DNA of 64,000 bases from Massilia sp. (lineage in GTDB: Bacteria; Pseudomonadota; Gammaproteobacteria; Burkholderiales; Burkholderiaceae_D). This document shows, one piece after another, positions 47,922-56,262 of the stretch. The stretch covers positions 1 to 64,000 of the forward strand of contig JANYGW010000022.1 in the NCBI GenBank assembly GCA_025359245.1. Direction: 5' to 3'. A program made the translations under genes and the position numbers. The number at the start of each line of letters is the position of its first letter. Position 1 is the stretch's first letter. Under the pieces are notes generated by a model. That model saw nothing but the letters and a program-made list of their open reading frames with translations, was not told the DNA's origin and searched no databases.

Positions 47922-48422
47922 ATGACACACGACCACGAAGATGACATCCATTCCGGCCTGGCCGCCCCGCTCGACGCGCTGCGCGCCGCGATGGCCGCGC
48001 TGGACGCCCCGCGCGGCGTCGAAAAAGAGCTGATGGACGCTTTCGCCAGGCAGTTCCGGCCGCGCCGCTGGTACCACGCGCTGTCGCCGGCCCAATGGGG
48101 CCTGGCCGGCGGCGTGGGCAGCACCATCGTGGTGGCGCTGCTGGCGCTGTCGCTGTCGCTGAACCTGTCCGGCCCCGGCAACCCGGCCGGCCTGCCCGCC
48201 ATCGGCAGCGACGACGGCCAGGCCTTCATCGCCCTCGAATCGGCCGAACGCATCGCCCAGGAAGCCGATCCGCACATGCTCGAAACCGATGTACCGCGCA
48301 CCGCCCTGGCCGCACTGGGCGTGCCGGTCAGCCCTGAAAACGCGGGCGATTCCGTCCGCGCCGAATTGCTCGTGGGCGCCGATGGCTCGCCGTTGGCCCT
48401 GCGCCTCGTTTCACTGCCTTGA
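47922..48422 (+). CDS. Putative membrane-anchored anti-sigma factor
   Basis: A 166-residue protein with a cytoplasmic N-terminal helix region (about 1-50; acidic, PLDALRAAMAALDAPRGVEKE), a single membrane helix (about 66-85; GVGSTIVVALLALSLSLNLS) and a small periplasmic domain (about 90-166, ending in GSPLALRLVSLP). It lacks the HxxxCxxC zinc motif of the common ZAS anti-sigma factors. The position directly after an ECF sigma gene is the main evidence for the role. Confidence 0.75.
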   Translation: MTHDHEDDIHSGLAAPLDALRAAMAALDAPRGVEKELMDAFARQFRPRRWYHALSPAQWGLAGGVGSTIVVALLALSLSLNLSGPGNPAGLPAIGSDDGQAFIALESAERIAQEADPHMLETDVPRTALAALGVPVSPENAGDSVRAELLVGADGSPLALRLVSLP

Positions 48423-48444
48423 ACACCACCAACCTGAGGATGAC

Positions 48445-49470
48445 ATGAATACCAAGCACATTCTGATCGCCGCCCTGCTGGCCGGCGCCTTCGCCCCGGC
48501 CATCGCACGCGCTGACGCCGAAGACCGCGGCGACCCCGGCACCTCCCAGCGCGAAGTGGTGCGCGAGCGCTTCGTCATCAATGGCGCCGATGCGGCCGTC
48601 GGCCAGGCATTCGACCAGGCCAATTTCGGCGGCCCGATGATGTTCATGCACCGCAAGCCGGTCAAGAATGCGCCGTACAGCGCAGAGGAAGTGACGGAAC
48701 AGTCGCAGAACCTCTCCGATGGCAACCAGATCATCAACAAGACCAGCGCAATGAGCTACCGCGACAGCGCCGGGCGCACCCGCCAGGAAGTGCGCACCGC
48801 CAACGGCGCCGTGCGCCGCATCACGATCCACGATCCGGTCGCCGGCACCACCTTCATCCTCAATCCGGAAACCAAGACCGCGACCAAGGTCAACGTCCGC
48901 GCCGACATGGCGCGCATGGCCGGCGACAAGGGCCGCGCCCATGGCGAGGACATGCACAAGGAAGGCGGCCCCGGACACGAAGAGATCATCGTCAAGCGCA
49001 TCGAACGCAGCGATGGCGAGGCGACCCAGCGGATCCGCGAAAACGTCCGCATCCGTGTCTCGAAGGCGATGGAGGAAGGCCATCCGATGCCAGCCCTGGA
49101 GCGCCTCGCGCCGATGATCGCCGGTGCCTTCGGCGACATGAAGTGGTCGAGCAAGGCCACCACCAAGGACCTCGGCAGCAAGGACATCGACGGCGTCAAG
49201 ACGCAGGGCAAATTGCGCAGCTACGAAATCCCGGCCGGTGAAATCGGCAACCGCAATGCCATCGTGGTGTCGACCGAGACCTGGCAGTCACCCGACCTGC
49301 AGGTGACGCTGCTGTCCAGGCGCAGCGATCCGCGCAGCGGCGAACGCAGCTACCGCCTGAGCGGCCTGAAACGCGAGGAACCGGCCGCCGCACTGTTCGC
49401 CGTGCCGTCCGACTACACGGTCAAGGAACCGATGGCGATGATGCGGGAAATCGAGAAAGAGAAGAAGTAA
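48445..49470 (+). CDS. Exported effector protein of the ECF sigma operon, unknown function
   Basis: A 341-residue exported protein (signal MNTKHILIAALLAGAFAPAI; ribosome site GAGGATGAC). The mature protein is beta-strand-rich with a charged helical insert near 150-200 (MARMAGDKGRAHGEDMHKEGG). The segment MSYRDSAGRTRQEVRT, then ITIHDPVAGTTFILNPETKTA, resembles a repeated strand pattern seen in uncharacterised secreted proteins next to ECF genes; the motif is not a known enzyme. It is the third gene of the sigma/anti-sigma operon and probably its main output or a periplasmic sensor. Confidence 0.8.
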   Translation: MNTKHILIAALLAGAFAPAIARADAEDRGDPGTSQREVVRERFVINGADAAVGQAFDQANFGGPMMFMHRKPVKNAPYSAEEVTEQSQNLSDGNQIINKTSAMSYRDSAGRTRQEVRTANGAVRRITIHDPVAGTTFILNPETKTATKVNVRADMARMAGDKGRAHGEDMHKEGGPGHEEIIVKRIERSDGEATQRIRENVRIRVSKAMEEGHPMPALERLAPMIAGAFGDMKWSSKATTKDLGSKDIDGVKTQGKLRSYEIPAGEIGNRNAIVVSTETWQSPDLQVTLLSRRSDPRSGERSYRLSGLKREEPAAALFAVPSDYTVKEPMAMMREIEKEKK

Positions 49471-49510
49471 GCCGCCGTACCGTTTTGCATGGCAGGTGCA
49501 AGCCTGTTGG

Positions 49511-49542
49511 GGGCCCGGACTGATCGCCGGGCCCTTTTTTTT
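49511..49542 (+). terminator. Rho-independent terminator of the ECF operon
   Basis: A stem of GGGCCCGG and CCGGGCCC with an eight-base loop is followed by eight T residues, 40 bases after the stop of the last operon gene. The DUF3016 gene on the other strand ends 14 bases further. Confidence 0.93.
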
Positions 49543-49555
49543 GCCGCGCCGCGCG

Positions 49556-50038
49556 TCAGCGCGCCGCGATACGCTCGCGGAACCACTGGTCGATCATGCC
49601 TTTTTCATAGCGCAGCGCGTCGTCGCTGCCATAGCGGTTCAGGTGCTGCTGGTAGGCCATGTCGCTCAGCTTGTCCTGGCCGCTCTTGAGCACCTTGCCG
49701 TCTTGCGTGACCGAGTAACTGAGCGTCATATGCGGCCAGTCGGCGCCGCCGTTCATGACCCGGATATCGCGGCCGCGGAACCGGTTGGGCTTCACTTGGC
49801 CGGCCAGGTCGATGTCGGTCACTTCCACATTCAACTGCTGGCCGGGCGGCAGCGTGGCAGCGAGTTTGTCGAAGTGCTGGTGCAGGTCATTGAGCAGGCG
49901 ATCGCGCTCCGAGGACGAAAATGGCACGTCCGAGAATTTTTCAGGCTGGACGAAGGTGACATTGGCGCCAGCGAACGCGCTGCCGGCGGCCAGCACGCAC
50001 ATTGCGGCCAGCGCGACATGTCGAAATGCGGTGTTCAT
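49556..50038 (-). CDS. DUF3016-type exported protein
   Basis: A 160-residue exported protein with a signal peptide (HVALAAMCVLAAGSAFAG) and an AAAGGATACACC start context. The body, VTFVQPEKFSDVPFSSSERDR, LNVEVTDIDLAGQVKP and RDIRVMNGGADWPHMTLSYSV, follows the DUF3016 pattern, a periplasmic family of unknown role. It is convergent with the ECF operon, ending 14 bases from its terminator. It is apparently monocistronic. Confidence 0.88.
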   Translation of the reverse strand: MNTAFRHVALAAMCVLAAGSAFAGANVTFVQPEKFSDVPFSSSERDRLLNDLHQHFDKLAATLPPGQQLNVEVTDIDLAGQVKPNRFRGRDIRVMNGGADWPHMTLSYSVTQDGKVLKSGQDKLSDMAYQQHLNRYGSDDALRYEKGMIDQWFRERIAAR

Positions 50039-50180
50039 GGTGTATCCTTTCATGAGGCGCCAACGGGCCCCCTGTCATTTCAATATACGCGCTTTTGCGG
50101 GCGCTGCCAGGGTCGCTTTGTCGGCACTTTGTATCCATTTGTGAGCGATGGCGCAACGGCCCGGGCAAGGCGGAGCATAT

Positions 50181-50199
50181 TATTTACATTCTGTAAATA
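50181..50199. promoter_or_regulatory. Palindromic operator-like site upstream of the HD-GYP gene
   Basis: TATTTACA, TTC, TGTAAATA is a perfect 8-base inverted repeat in an AT-rich stretch, 85 bases before the predicted start codon and about 140 bases from the divergent DUF3016 gene. A second imperfect palindrome (GTTGTTA, ATAG, TAACGAC) lies at 50215-50232. Both could bind dimeric repressors. Confidence 0.5.
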
Positions 50200-50283
50200 C
50201 AACGAATATTGCCTGTTGTTAATAGTAACGACCCGTACTACAATCGGTTCGAGCCGTCCTTATCAATGGAACCGGAACTGTCC

Positions 50284-51789
50284 ATGTCCTTCTTGTCGCC
50301 CGCCGCGCCCAAACTCATCCCGTGGAAAGTCCTGCTGGTCGACGACGAGCCCGATATCCACGACATCACCAAGCTGACGCTGAGCCGTTTCCGGCTCGAC
50401 GGCCGCGCGCTGGTGTTCCTGCACGCGTACACCGGCGCCGAAGCGAAGCTGGTCCTGGCGCGCGAGAGCGACATCGCGCTGGTATTCCTCGATGTCGTCA
50501 TGGAGCAGGAAGACAGCGGCCTGGAAGTGGCGCGCTGGATGCGCGAAGACCTGGGCAACCAGTTCACCCGGATCGTGCTGCGCACCGGCCAGCCGGGCCA
50601 GGCCCCGGAAGAGCGCGTGATCGTCAATTACGACATCAACGACTACAAGGAAAAGACCGAACTCGATCGCACCAAGCTGTTTACCACCACCTTCGCCGCG
50701 CTGCGCGCCTACCGCGACATCATGAAGGTCGAGGAAGCGCGCCGCGTTCAGCTAAGCTACCGCGAAGGCCTCGAGCGCGTGATCGCTGCCTCGGCCCATA
50801 TTTTCCAGCAGCGTAACCTGAAGGATTTCGCCAGCGGCCTGCTGCAGCAAGTGGTGGCGCTGCTGCGCCTCGAACAAAGCATGCTGCTGCGCCTGTCCGG
50901 CGCCAGCGTCATCACCGGCGAAACCGAATACGAGGTGCTGGCCCAGATCGGCGACATCGGCACCGACATGTTCGGCCCCGACCTGATGGCGCAGCTCGAC
51001 GACGCGCGCAGCAACCGCATCTCGCGCCTGCACGGCGACACCTATGTCGGCTACTTCCCCAACAGCAGCGGCAAGGCGTCGCTGCTGGTGCTCAAGGGGG
51101 TCGACGAGATTTCCGATATCGACACCCAGCTGCTCGAAGTGTTCTGCTCCGGCGTGGCGATCGCCTTCGACAACATCCTGCTGACCCAGGAGATCACCGA
51201 TACCCAGGCCGAACTGATTTTGCGCCTGGGCGACGTGGTCGAATCGCGCTCCAGCGAGGCGGGCAACCATGTGCGGCGCATGTCGCAGGTGTGCCATTTG
51301 CTGGCCCAGGTGTCGGGCATGCCGGACGACGAAACGGCGGTGCTGATGCACGCGGCGCCGATGCACGACATCGGCAAGATCGCCACGCCCGACGCGGTGC
51401 TGCTCAAGCCGGGCAAGCTCGATGCCGTCGAATGGGACATCATGAAGCGCCATCCGGAGGTCGGCCTGTCGATCCTGGACGGCTCGCAGCGCCCGATCCT
51501 GAAAGCGGCCGCGATCATCGCCTACCAGCACCACGAAAAATTCGACGGCAGCGGCTATCCGCAGGGCCTGAAGGGCACCGATATCCACCGTTATGCGCGC
51601 ATCGTGGCCGTGGCCGACGTGTTCGACGCGCTATGCCACAAGCGCTGCTACAAGGAAGCCTGGCCGATCGCCCAGGTCATCGCACACCTGCGCGAAGTGG
51701 CGGGCCAGCACCTCGACCCGCTGTACGTGGAGCTGCTGATCGCGAACATGGACCGCGCGCTCGAAATCAATCAGCGCTGGCCGGACTAG
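50284..51789 (+). CDS. REC-DUF3369-HD-GYP c-di-GMP phosphodiesterase-type response regulator
   Basis: A 501-residue regulator counted from the ATG at 50284 (GGAAC six bases before); ATG at 50266 and TTG at 50209 are alternatives. The receiver (about 12-140) has VLLVDDEPD and the acceptor in LVFLDVVMEQEDSG. DUF3369 (about 155-310) is a GAF-like ligand-sensing domain. The HD-GYP domain (about 320-495) keeps the metal motif HAAPMHDIGKI and HHEKFDGSGYP. It probably hydrolyses c-di-GMP to pGpG or GMP under control of a kinase. The partner kinase is not adjacent. Confidence 0.93.
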   Translation: MSFLSPAAPKLIPWKVLLVDDEPDIHDITKLTLSRFRLDGRALVFLHAYTGAEAKLVLARESDIALVFLDVVMEQEDSGLEVARWMREDLGNQFTRIVLRTGQPGQAPEERVIVNYDINDYKEKTELDRTKLFTTTFAALRAYRDIMKVEEARRVQLSYREGLERVIAASAHIFQQRNLKDFASGLLQQVVALLRLEQSMLLRLSGASVITGETEYEVLAQIGDIGTDMFGPDLMAQLDDARSNRISRLHGDTYVGYFPNSSGKASLLVLKGVDEISDIDTQLLEVFCSGVAIAFDNILLTQEITDTQAELILRLGDVVESRSSEAGNHVRRMSQVCHLLAQVSGMPDDETAVLMHAAPMHDIGKIATPDAVLLKPGKLDAVEWDIMKRHPEVGLSILDGSQRPILKAAAIIAYQHHEKFDGSGYPQGLKGTDIHRYARIVAVADVFDALCHKRCYKEAWPIAQVIAHLREVAGQHLDPLYVELLIANMDRALEINQRWPD

Positions 51790-51807
51790 CGCGCCGAAGC
51801 TGCTGCA

Positions 51808-52254
51808 CTAATTCTTGTCGGGTGGTTCAGGCAAGGAAAACGCCACAACTGCAGCGAGGGCGATGCCTGCCAACCATGCAATGTAGCCGACGCCAGCACG
51901 GTACGGGTACATCCCGGCGCTTCCTTCAGCGATGGTGTGGCCGAAGAGAAACGAGGCAGCAAATCCGAATGCCAGCAGCGCAAGGAAGAACGATATGCGG
52001 CCACCGCTCGCGCGACTTAACCAGGCAAACAGCAGAAGGGGATTGGCGATCCATGAAAAGTGACCCGCGGCCAGACCGATGGGGCCGAACAGGAGCGCTT
52101 GCCAGCCAAAATAAGTATGCGGCGTCGAGTAGTAGTCCACGTGGTAGGCCGGCAAGATCAGACTCAGGACTAACAACACGCCGCTGACCGCGCCCAGCCT
52201 GGAGGCCATGTCGGGGCGCTCAAACGATGGCTCGGGTAGTTGGTCTTGCGGCAT
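51808..52254 (-). CDS. Small integral membrane protein
   Basis: A 148-residue hydrophobic protein with four predicted helices (about 20-36, 48-66, 85-105, 118-138) and a charged N-terminal tail. Features: LSLILPAYHVDYYSTPHTYFGW and FFLALLAFGFAASFLFGHT. No family recognised; the pattern resembles small membrane proteins of unknown function in proteobacteria. It is convergent with the HD-GYP gene (18 bases apart) and divergent from the ABC operon. Confidence 0.72.
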   Translation of the reverse strand: MPQDQLPEPSFERPDMASRLGAVSGVLLVLSLILPAYHVDYYSTPHTYFGWQALLFGPIGLAAGHFSWIANPLLLFAWLSRASGGRISFFLALLAFGFAASFLFGHTIAEGSAGMYPYRAGVGYIAWLAGIALAAVVAFSLPEPPDKN

Positions 52255-52427
52255 GGTGAACCAGTATGTGGTTGAAGAGTGACGTTATGGACAATAACAC
52301 ATGAGGATGGGGCCATCCTGCATCGCCATCGATCACGACCAGGACTGACTTTCGGTAAATTGTATTTGCAATAACATTCACGCGCCCGTACCATCCCTGC
52401 TTTGAGCATCCGGCAAGGCGTCGCGCA

Positions 52428-53099
52428 ATGATCGAGTTACAGGGTATCCGCAAGACCTACCGCCAGGGCGGCGCCGAAATCAAGGCGCTCGACGGCATCG
52501 ACCTGGCCATCCGGCCGGGCGAATTCGTGGCCGTCATGGGGCCTTCCGGCTCCGGCAAATCGACCTTGCTGAATGTGCTCGGCGCGCTCGACAAGCCCGA
52601 TGCCGGCCGCTATCGGCTCGGCACCGACGACGTGGGCGCGCTGGACGACGATGCCGCGTCCGACCTGCGCAACCGTCGCATCGGCTTCGTTTTTCAATCT
52701 TTCCACCTGCTCCCGCGCCTGACCGTACTGGAGAACGTGCTGCTGCCGCAACGCTATGCGCAACCGGCCGACGCGCACGCCGCGCAGCGCGCCCACCAGC
52801 TGCTCGAACGCATCGGCCTTGGCAGCCGGATCGGCCACCGTCCGGGCGAACTGTCCGGCGGCCAGCTGCAGCGCGCGGCGATCGCGCGCGCCCTGCTCAA
52901 CCAGCCGGCCCTGCTGCTGGCCGACGAACCGACCGGCAACCTTGATTCCAAGAGCGCCATCGACGTGATGGCGCTGCTGGCCGAACTCAATGCCGGCGGC
53001 CAGACCCTGGTCCTGGTCACCCACGATCCGGATATCGCCGCGCGCGCCGGCCGCACCATCCACCTGCATGACGGCCGCATCGCGCGCGATTCAGCATGA
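52428..53099 (+). CDS. MacB/LolD-type ABC transporter ATP-binding protein
   Basis: A 223-residue ATPase: Walker A GPSGSGKST (38-46), Q-loop in GFVFQSFHLL, signature LSGGQLQRA (142-150), Walker B ALLLADEP (161-168), and H-loop VTHDPD. It belongs to the family that drives MacB- or FtsX-like permeases in which the membrane protein has its own periplasmic domain. Its ATG begins an operon of four genes, each overlapping the next by four bases. It should power the permease at the end of the operon. Confidence 0.95.
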   Translation: MIELQGIRKTYRQGGAEIKALDGIDLAIRPGEFVAVMGPSGSGKSTLLNVLGALDKPDAGRYRLGTDDVGALDDDAASDLRNRRIGFVFQSFHLLPRLTVLENVLLPQRYAQPADAHAAQRAHQLLERIGLGSRIGHRPGELSGGQLQRAAIARALLNQPALLLADEPTGNLDSKSAIDVMALLAELNAGGQTLVLVTHDPDIAARAGRTIHLHDGRIARDSA

Positions 53100-55042
53100 A
53101 AAGCAAATACGCCCTGTTCATCGCCGCCGCGATCGTTCCGCTGGCCTATGTGGGCCTTACCAGTGTCGGTCCGGGACCCAACGAAGCGCATGCGAAAGCG
53201 GCAGACACGCCGCCGGCGCCTGCCAGGCGGCCCTTGCTGATCACCGGCGTCGTCGACGCCATCGACTCGCAGCCGATCCAGGTGCCGCCGTCGAATTCGT
53301 CGCCGGTCGTGCTGCGCAATTTCGTCGAGGAAGGCACGGCGGTCAAGAAAGGCGACGTGCTGCTGCGCATCGACAGCCAGGATGCAGCCAGCGTGCGCCA
53401 GCTGCAGATCGACTCGGCGCAAGCCGCCGCCACGGCCGCGAAGGAAATCGCCGACCTGGAAGTCAAATCCGTGGAAGCACAACGCGCGCTGGCCGAGGCG
53501 ACGGCGGCGCTGGCCAAGGCCAAGGTCGATGCGGCCCTGCCGCGCGCGCAAATTTCCGGGCTCGACTTCGACCGCTACCAGGGCGAACGCGAGCGCGCCG
53601 AGCGCGACCTCGATGTCAAGAAAAAAACCAGCGCCACCGCCGCCGACGCCGTGCAGAGCCGCATGAAAGATGCCGGCCTGCAGGCCCAACAACGCCAGCT
53701 CGCCATCGACTTCAGCATCGCGCGCCAGGAACAGGTCAAAGTGCGCGCGGTGCGCGACGGCGTCGTCGTGCACGGCTACAGCGAATGGCGCGGCGAGCGC
53801 TACGATGAAGGCGCGAGCGGCTTTCCCGGCAACTCGGTCGGCTATGTGATGGGCATCGGCGGCATGCGCGTGCAAGCCTGGGCCGCCGAAGCGGACCGGC
53901 CTTTCCTGGCGACGGGCCAGCAGGTGCGGCTCAGTTTCGACGCCCTGCCCGGTGCGTCCCTGCTGGCTACCGTCAGCGCCATCGCCAGCGCGCCGGCGTC
54001 CAAGGCTGCCTGGGGCAGCGCCCGCTACTTCAGGGTCGATATCACGCTGCCGCAGCACGCGCTTGCGCTGGTGGCCGGCATGAGCGTGCTGGTCGAGGGC
54101 GCCGATGCGAAGGCGCCCGCCGCCAGCGCGCCCGCCGCACCGGCCGAACTGCAGATCGAAGGCGAGATCGCCTCGCGCGGCGCCGTCTCGATCGCCCCTC
54201 CCACCATTCCCGACGTATGGCAATACACGCTGGCCAGCCTGGCGCCGGACGGCTCGCTCGTCAAACAGGGCGACCCGATCGCCACCTTCGACGCCAGCAC
54301 CGTCACCACCCAGCTCGAGACCTTCCGCGCCGCCCTGAAGGAAAAGCAAAGCACATTGGCCAAGATCAAATTGGACCACGCGGAGGCGGCACGCGCGGCC
54401 GACCTCGCGGTCGCCGAGGCAGCCTCGAACTTCGAGCGCGCCAGGCGCAAGGCGACCCAGCCGAAGGAACTGATCCGCCGCATCGATTACGACAAGCTGG
54501 TCATCGAGCGCGCGCTGGGCGAGCAGCTTGCCGCGCTGGCCGTCACGCAGCGCGATGCGCAGGCGCGCGCGCGCCAGGCGGAGACCACGGCCCTCACCAG
54601 CGAAGTGACGCGCCATGAAGGCGCGATTGCCCTCTTCGTCAAAGGCCAGCAGCAGATGTCGATCAAGGCGCCGCGCGACGGGATGATGGTGTATCGCAAC
54701 CAGTTCAGCGGCGAAAAGTTTACCATCGGTGCGCAGGTCTGGATGGGCTTGTCCGTGGCGTCGCTGGCCGACCAGAACAAGCTGATCGTTCAGGCCAAGG
54801 TGCCGGAAGTGCAATCTGGCGGCGTCGCCGTCGGCCAGGCCGCGCGCGTCACCGTGCAAGGCGCGAACACGGCCATCAACGCCAGGGTCGTCAGCCTGGG
54901 CCGCACCTATCACGGCAAGTCCAGGAGCCAGCCGGTGATCGTGCGCGACCTCGAACTGGAGTTCGATACGCCGCCCAAAGGCCTGAAGCCGGGCGCCGCG
55001 GTCCAGGTCAGCCTGCAGCCCTTGAAAGGGAAGACGACATGA
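53096..55042 (+). CDS. Tandem double HlyD/MacA-type periplasmic adaptor
   Basis: A 648-residue membrane-fusion protein (N-terminal anchor ALFIAAAIVPLAYVGLTSVG) that appears to hold two adaptor units in one chain. Unit one (about 45-320) has a barrel-sandwich pair around VVLRNFVEEGTAVKKGDVLLRID and a long coiled coil (about 100-215). Unit two (about 345-640) repeats the layout: LASLAPDGSLVKQGDPIATFDAS, a coiled coil (about 400-525) and the matching strand SIKAPRDGMMVYRN. Normal adaptors are 350-450 residues. The gene overlaps the ATPase and the next adaptor by four bases each. Confidence 0.9.
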   Translation: MKSKYALFIAAAIVPLAYVGLTSVGPGPNEAHAKAADTPPAPARRPLLITGVVDAIDSQPIQVPPSNSSPVVLRNFVEEGTAVKKGDVLLRIDSQDAASVRQLQIDSAQAAATAAKEIADLEVKSVEAQRALAEATAALAKAKVDAALPRAQISGLDFDRYQGERERAERDLDVKKKTSATAADAVQSRMKDAGLQAQQRQLAIDFSIARQEQVKVRAVRDGVVVHGYSEWRGERYDEGASGFPGNSVGYVMGIGGMRVQAWAAEADRPFLATGQQVRLSFDALPGASLLATVSAIASAPASKAAWGSARYFRVDITLPQHALALVAGMSVLVEGADAKAPAASAPAAPAELQIEGEIASRGAVSIAPPTIPDVWQYTLASLAPDGSLVKQGDPIATFDASTVTTQLETFRAALKEKQSTLAKIKLDHAEAARAADLAVAEAASNFERARRKATQPKELIRRIDYDKLVIERALGEQLAALAVTQRDAQARARQAETTALTSEVTRHEGAIALFVKGQQQMSIKAPRDGMMVYRNQFSGEKFTIGAQVWMGLSVASLADQNKLIVQAKVPEVQSGGVAVGQAARVTVQGANTAINARVVSLGRTYHGKSRSQPVIVRDLELEFDTPPKGLKPGAAVQVSLQPLKGKTT

Positions 55043-56262
55043 GACAACTGCTCTTGCTGGCAGCCGCGCTGGCCCTGGCCGGCTGCGGCGGCGACACGAC
55101 AGGAACGCTGCCGACCGAAACGCTGGGTGCGCGCACCTGGATCGAGACGATCGACGTCGAAGGCGAAATCAAATCGGCCTCGAACACGCCGCTGACCGTG
55201 CCCGGGACCGGATGGGAAAACCGCGAACTGCTGTCGCTGGTCGACGACGGCACCCGCGTCAGGAAGGGCGATGTCATCGCCAGCTTCGACGCGCCCAATG
55301 CGCGCATGGAGCTGTCGCAGGCGGAAATGGAGCTGGTGCGCAAGGCGCTGGTCGAGATTACGCTCGACGCCAGCGCCGCCGTCCAGAGCGCGGAGCTGGG
55401 CGCCACCACGGCCAAGGTCAATACCGACCTGGTCCTGAGCGAGCGCTACGGCGACCTCAAGGCCGAGGCGGGCGTACTGACGCGCAACCAGATTCTCGAC
55501 GCCTTGCAGGACACCAGCTTCCTCAAGAACAAGCGCTCCTATCTGGGCTGGAAGACCGGGCAGGTTGGGGTGCGCACTTCGGCCGAACACGCGGTCGTGT
55601 CGACCCAGAAGGGCAGCATCAGCCTGAAGGCGAACCAGCGCCGCGCCAGCCTCGCCGCGCTGCAGCTGCTCGCGCCGCATGACGGCGTGTTTGTCCAGGC
55701 CACGAACTGGGATGGCTCGAAGGCGCAGATCGGCGCCAATCTATGGTCGGGCAACGATTTTGGCAAGCTGCCCGATTCGACCCAGCTGATCGCCACGTTC
55801 AGCGTCGAGGAAGCCCGCTCGTTCGGCCTCAAGCCCGGCCAGGCGGTGCGCGCGCGCCTGGCCGGCACCGGCACCGAATTCGACCTCAAGGTTAGCAAGG
55901 TGAGCAGCAACGCCAGCACCAAGTCGCGCGAGTCGCCCGTCAAGTACAGCGATTTCGAGGCGGTCATTGCGCCGGCGCTGGCCGCGCAACTGGGCCTCAG
56001 TCCCGGCCAGGCGGTGCGCGCCACCGTGATGCTGGTCGAGCGCAACGCCGCGCTGACCTTGCCCAATTTGGCGCTGGTGCAGGAGGGCGACAAGTTTGCC
56101 GTGTTCGTCGGCCAGTCCGCGCCCGGCGTGAAGAGAGTGGTCGAGCTGGGCCAGCGCGGCAGCGTGCGCAGCGAGATCAAGTCGGGCGTGGCGGCCGGCG
56201 AGCGCATCCTGTTGCTGCCGCCGGTTGCCGACGACAAGAAAAAAGAGAAGAAAGCCACATGA
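55039..56262 (+). CDS. HlyD/MacA-type adaptor lipoprotein
   Basis: A 407-residue lipoprotein (lipobox LALAGC). It has a biotinyl-lipoyl-like segment (ENRELLSLVDDGTRVRKGDVI, then FDAPNARMELSQAEMEL), a short coiled-coil hairpin and beta-barrel domains (LIATFSVEEARSFGLKPGQ). It ends in a Lys/Glu-rich tail. As part of the MacAB-like operon, a lipid-anchored adaptor suggests attachment at the inner or outer membrane, next to the double adaptor. A MacA-type protein would normally be the only adaptor. Confidence 0.9.
   Translation: MRQLLLLAAALALAGCGGDTTGTLPTETLGARTWIETIDVEGEIKSASNTPLTVPGTGWENRELLSLVDDGTRVRKGDVIASFDAPNARMELSQAEMELVRKALVEITLDASAAVQSAELGATTAKVNTDLVLSERYGDLKAEAGVLTRNQILDALQDTSFLKNKRSYLGWKTGQVGVRTSAEHAVVSTQKGSISLKANQRRASLAALQLLAPHDGVFVQATNWDGSKAQIGANLWSGNDFGKLPDSTQLIATFSVEEARSFGLKPGQAVRARLAGTGTEFDLKVSKVSSNASTKSRESPVKYSDFEAVIAPALAAQLGLSPGQAVRATVMLVERNAALTLPNLALVQEGDKFAVFVGQSAPGVKRVVELGQRGSVRSEIKSGVAAGERILLLPPVADDKKKEKKAT

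Noticed and set aside
52754-54913. A 719-codon open frame on the minus strand
   Set aside because: Antisense to the ABC ATPase and double adaptor genes, whose order and overlaps are convincing.
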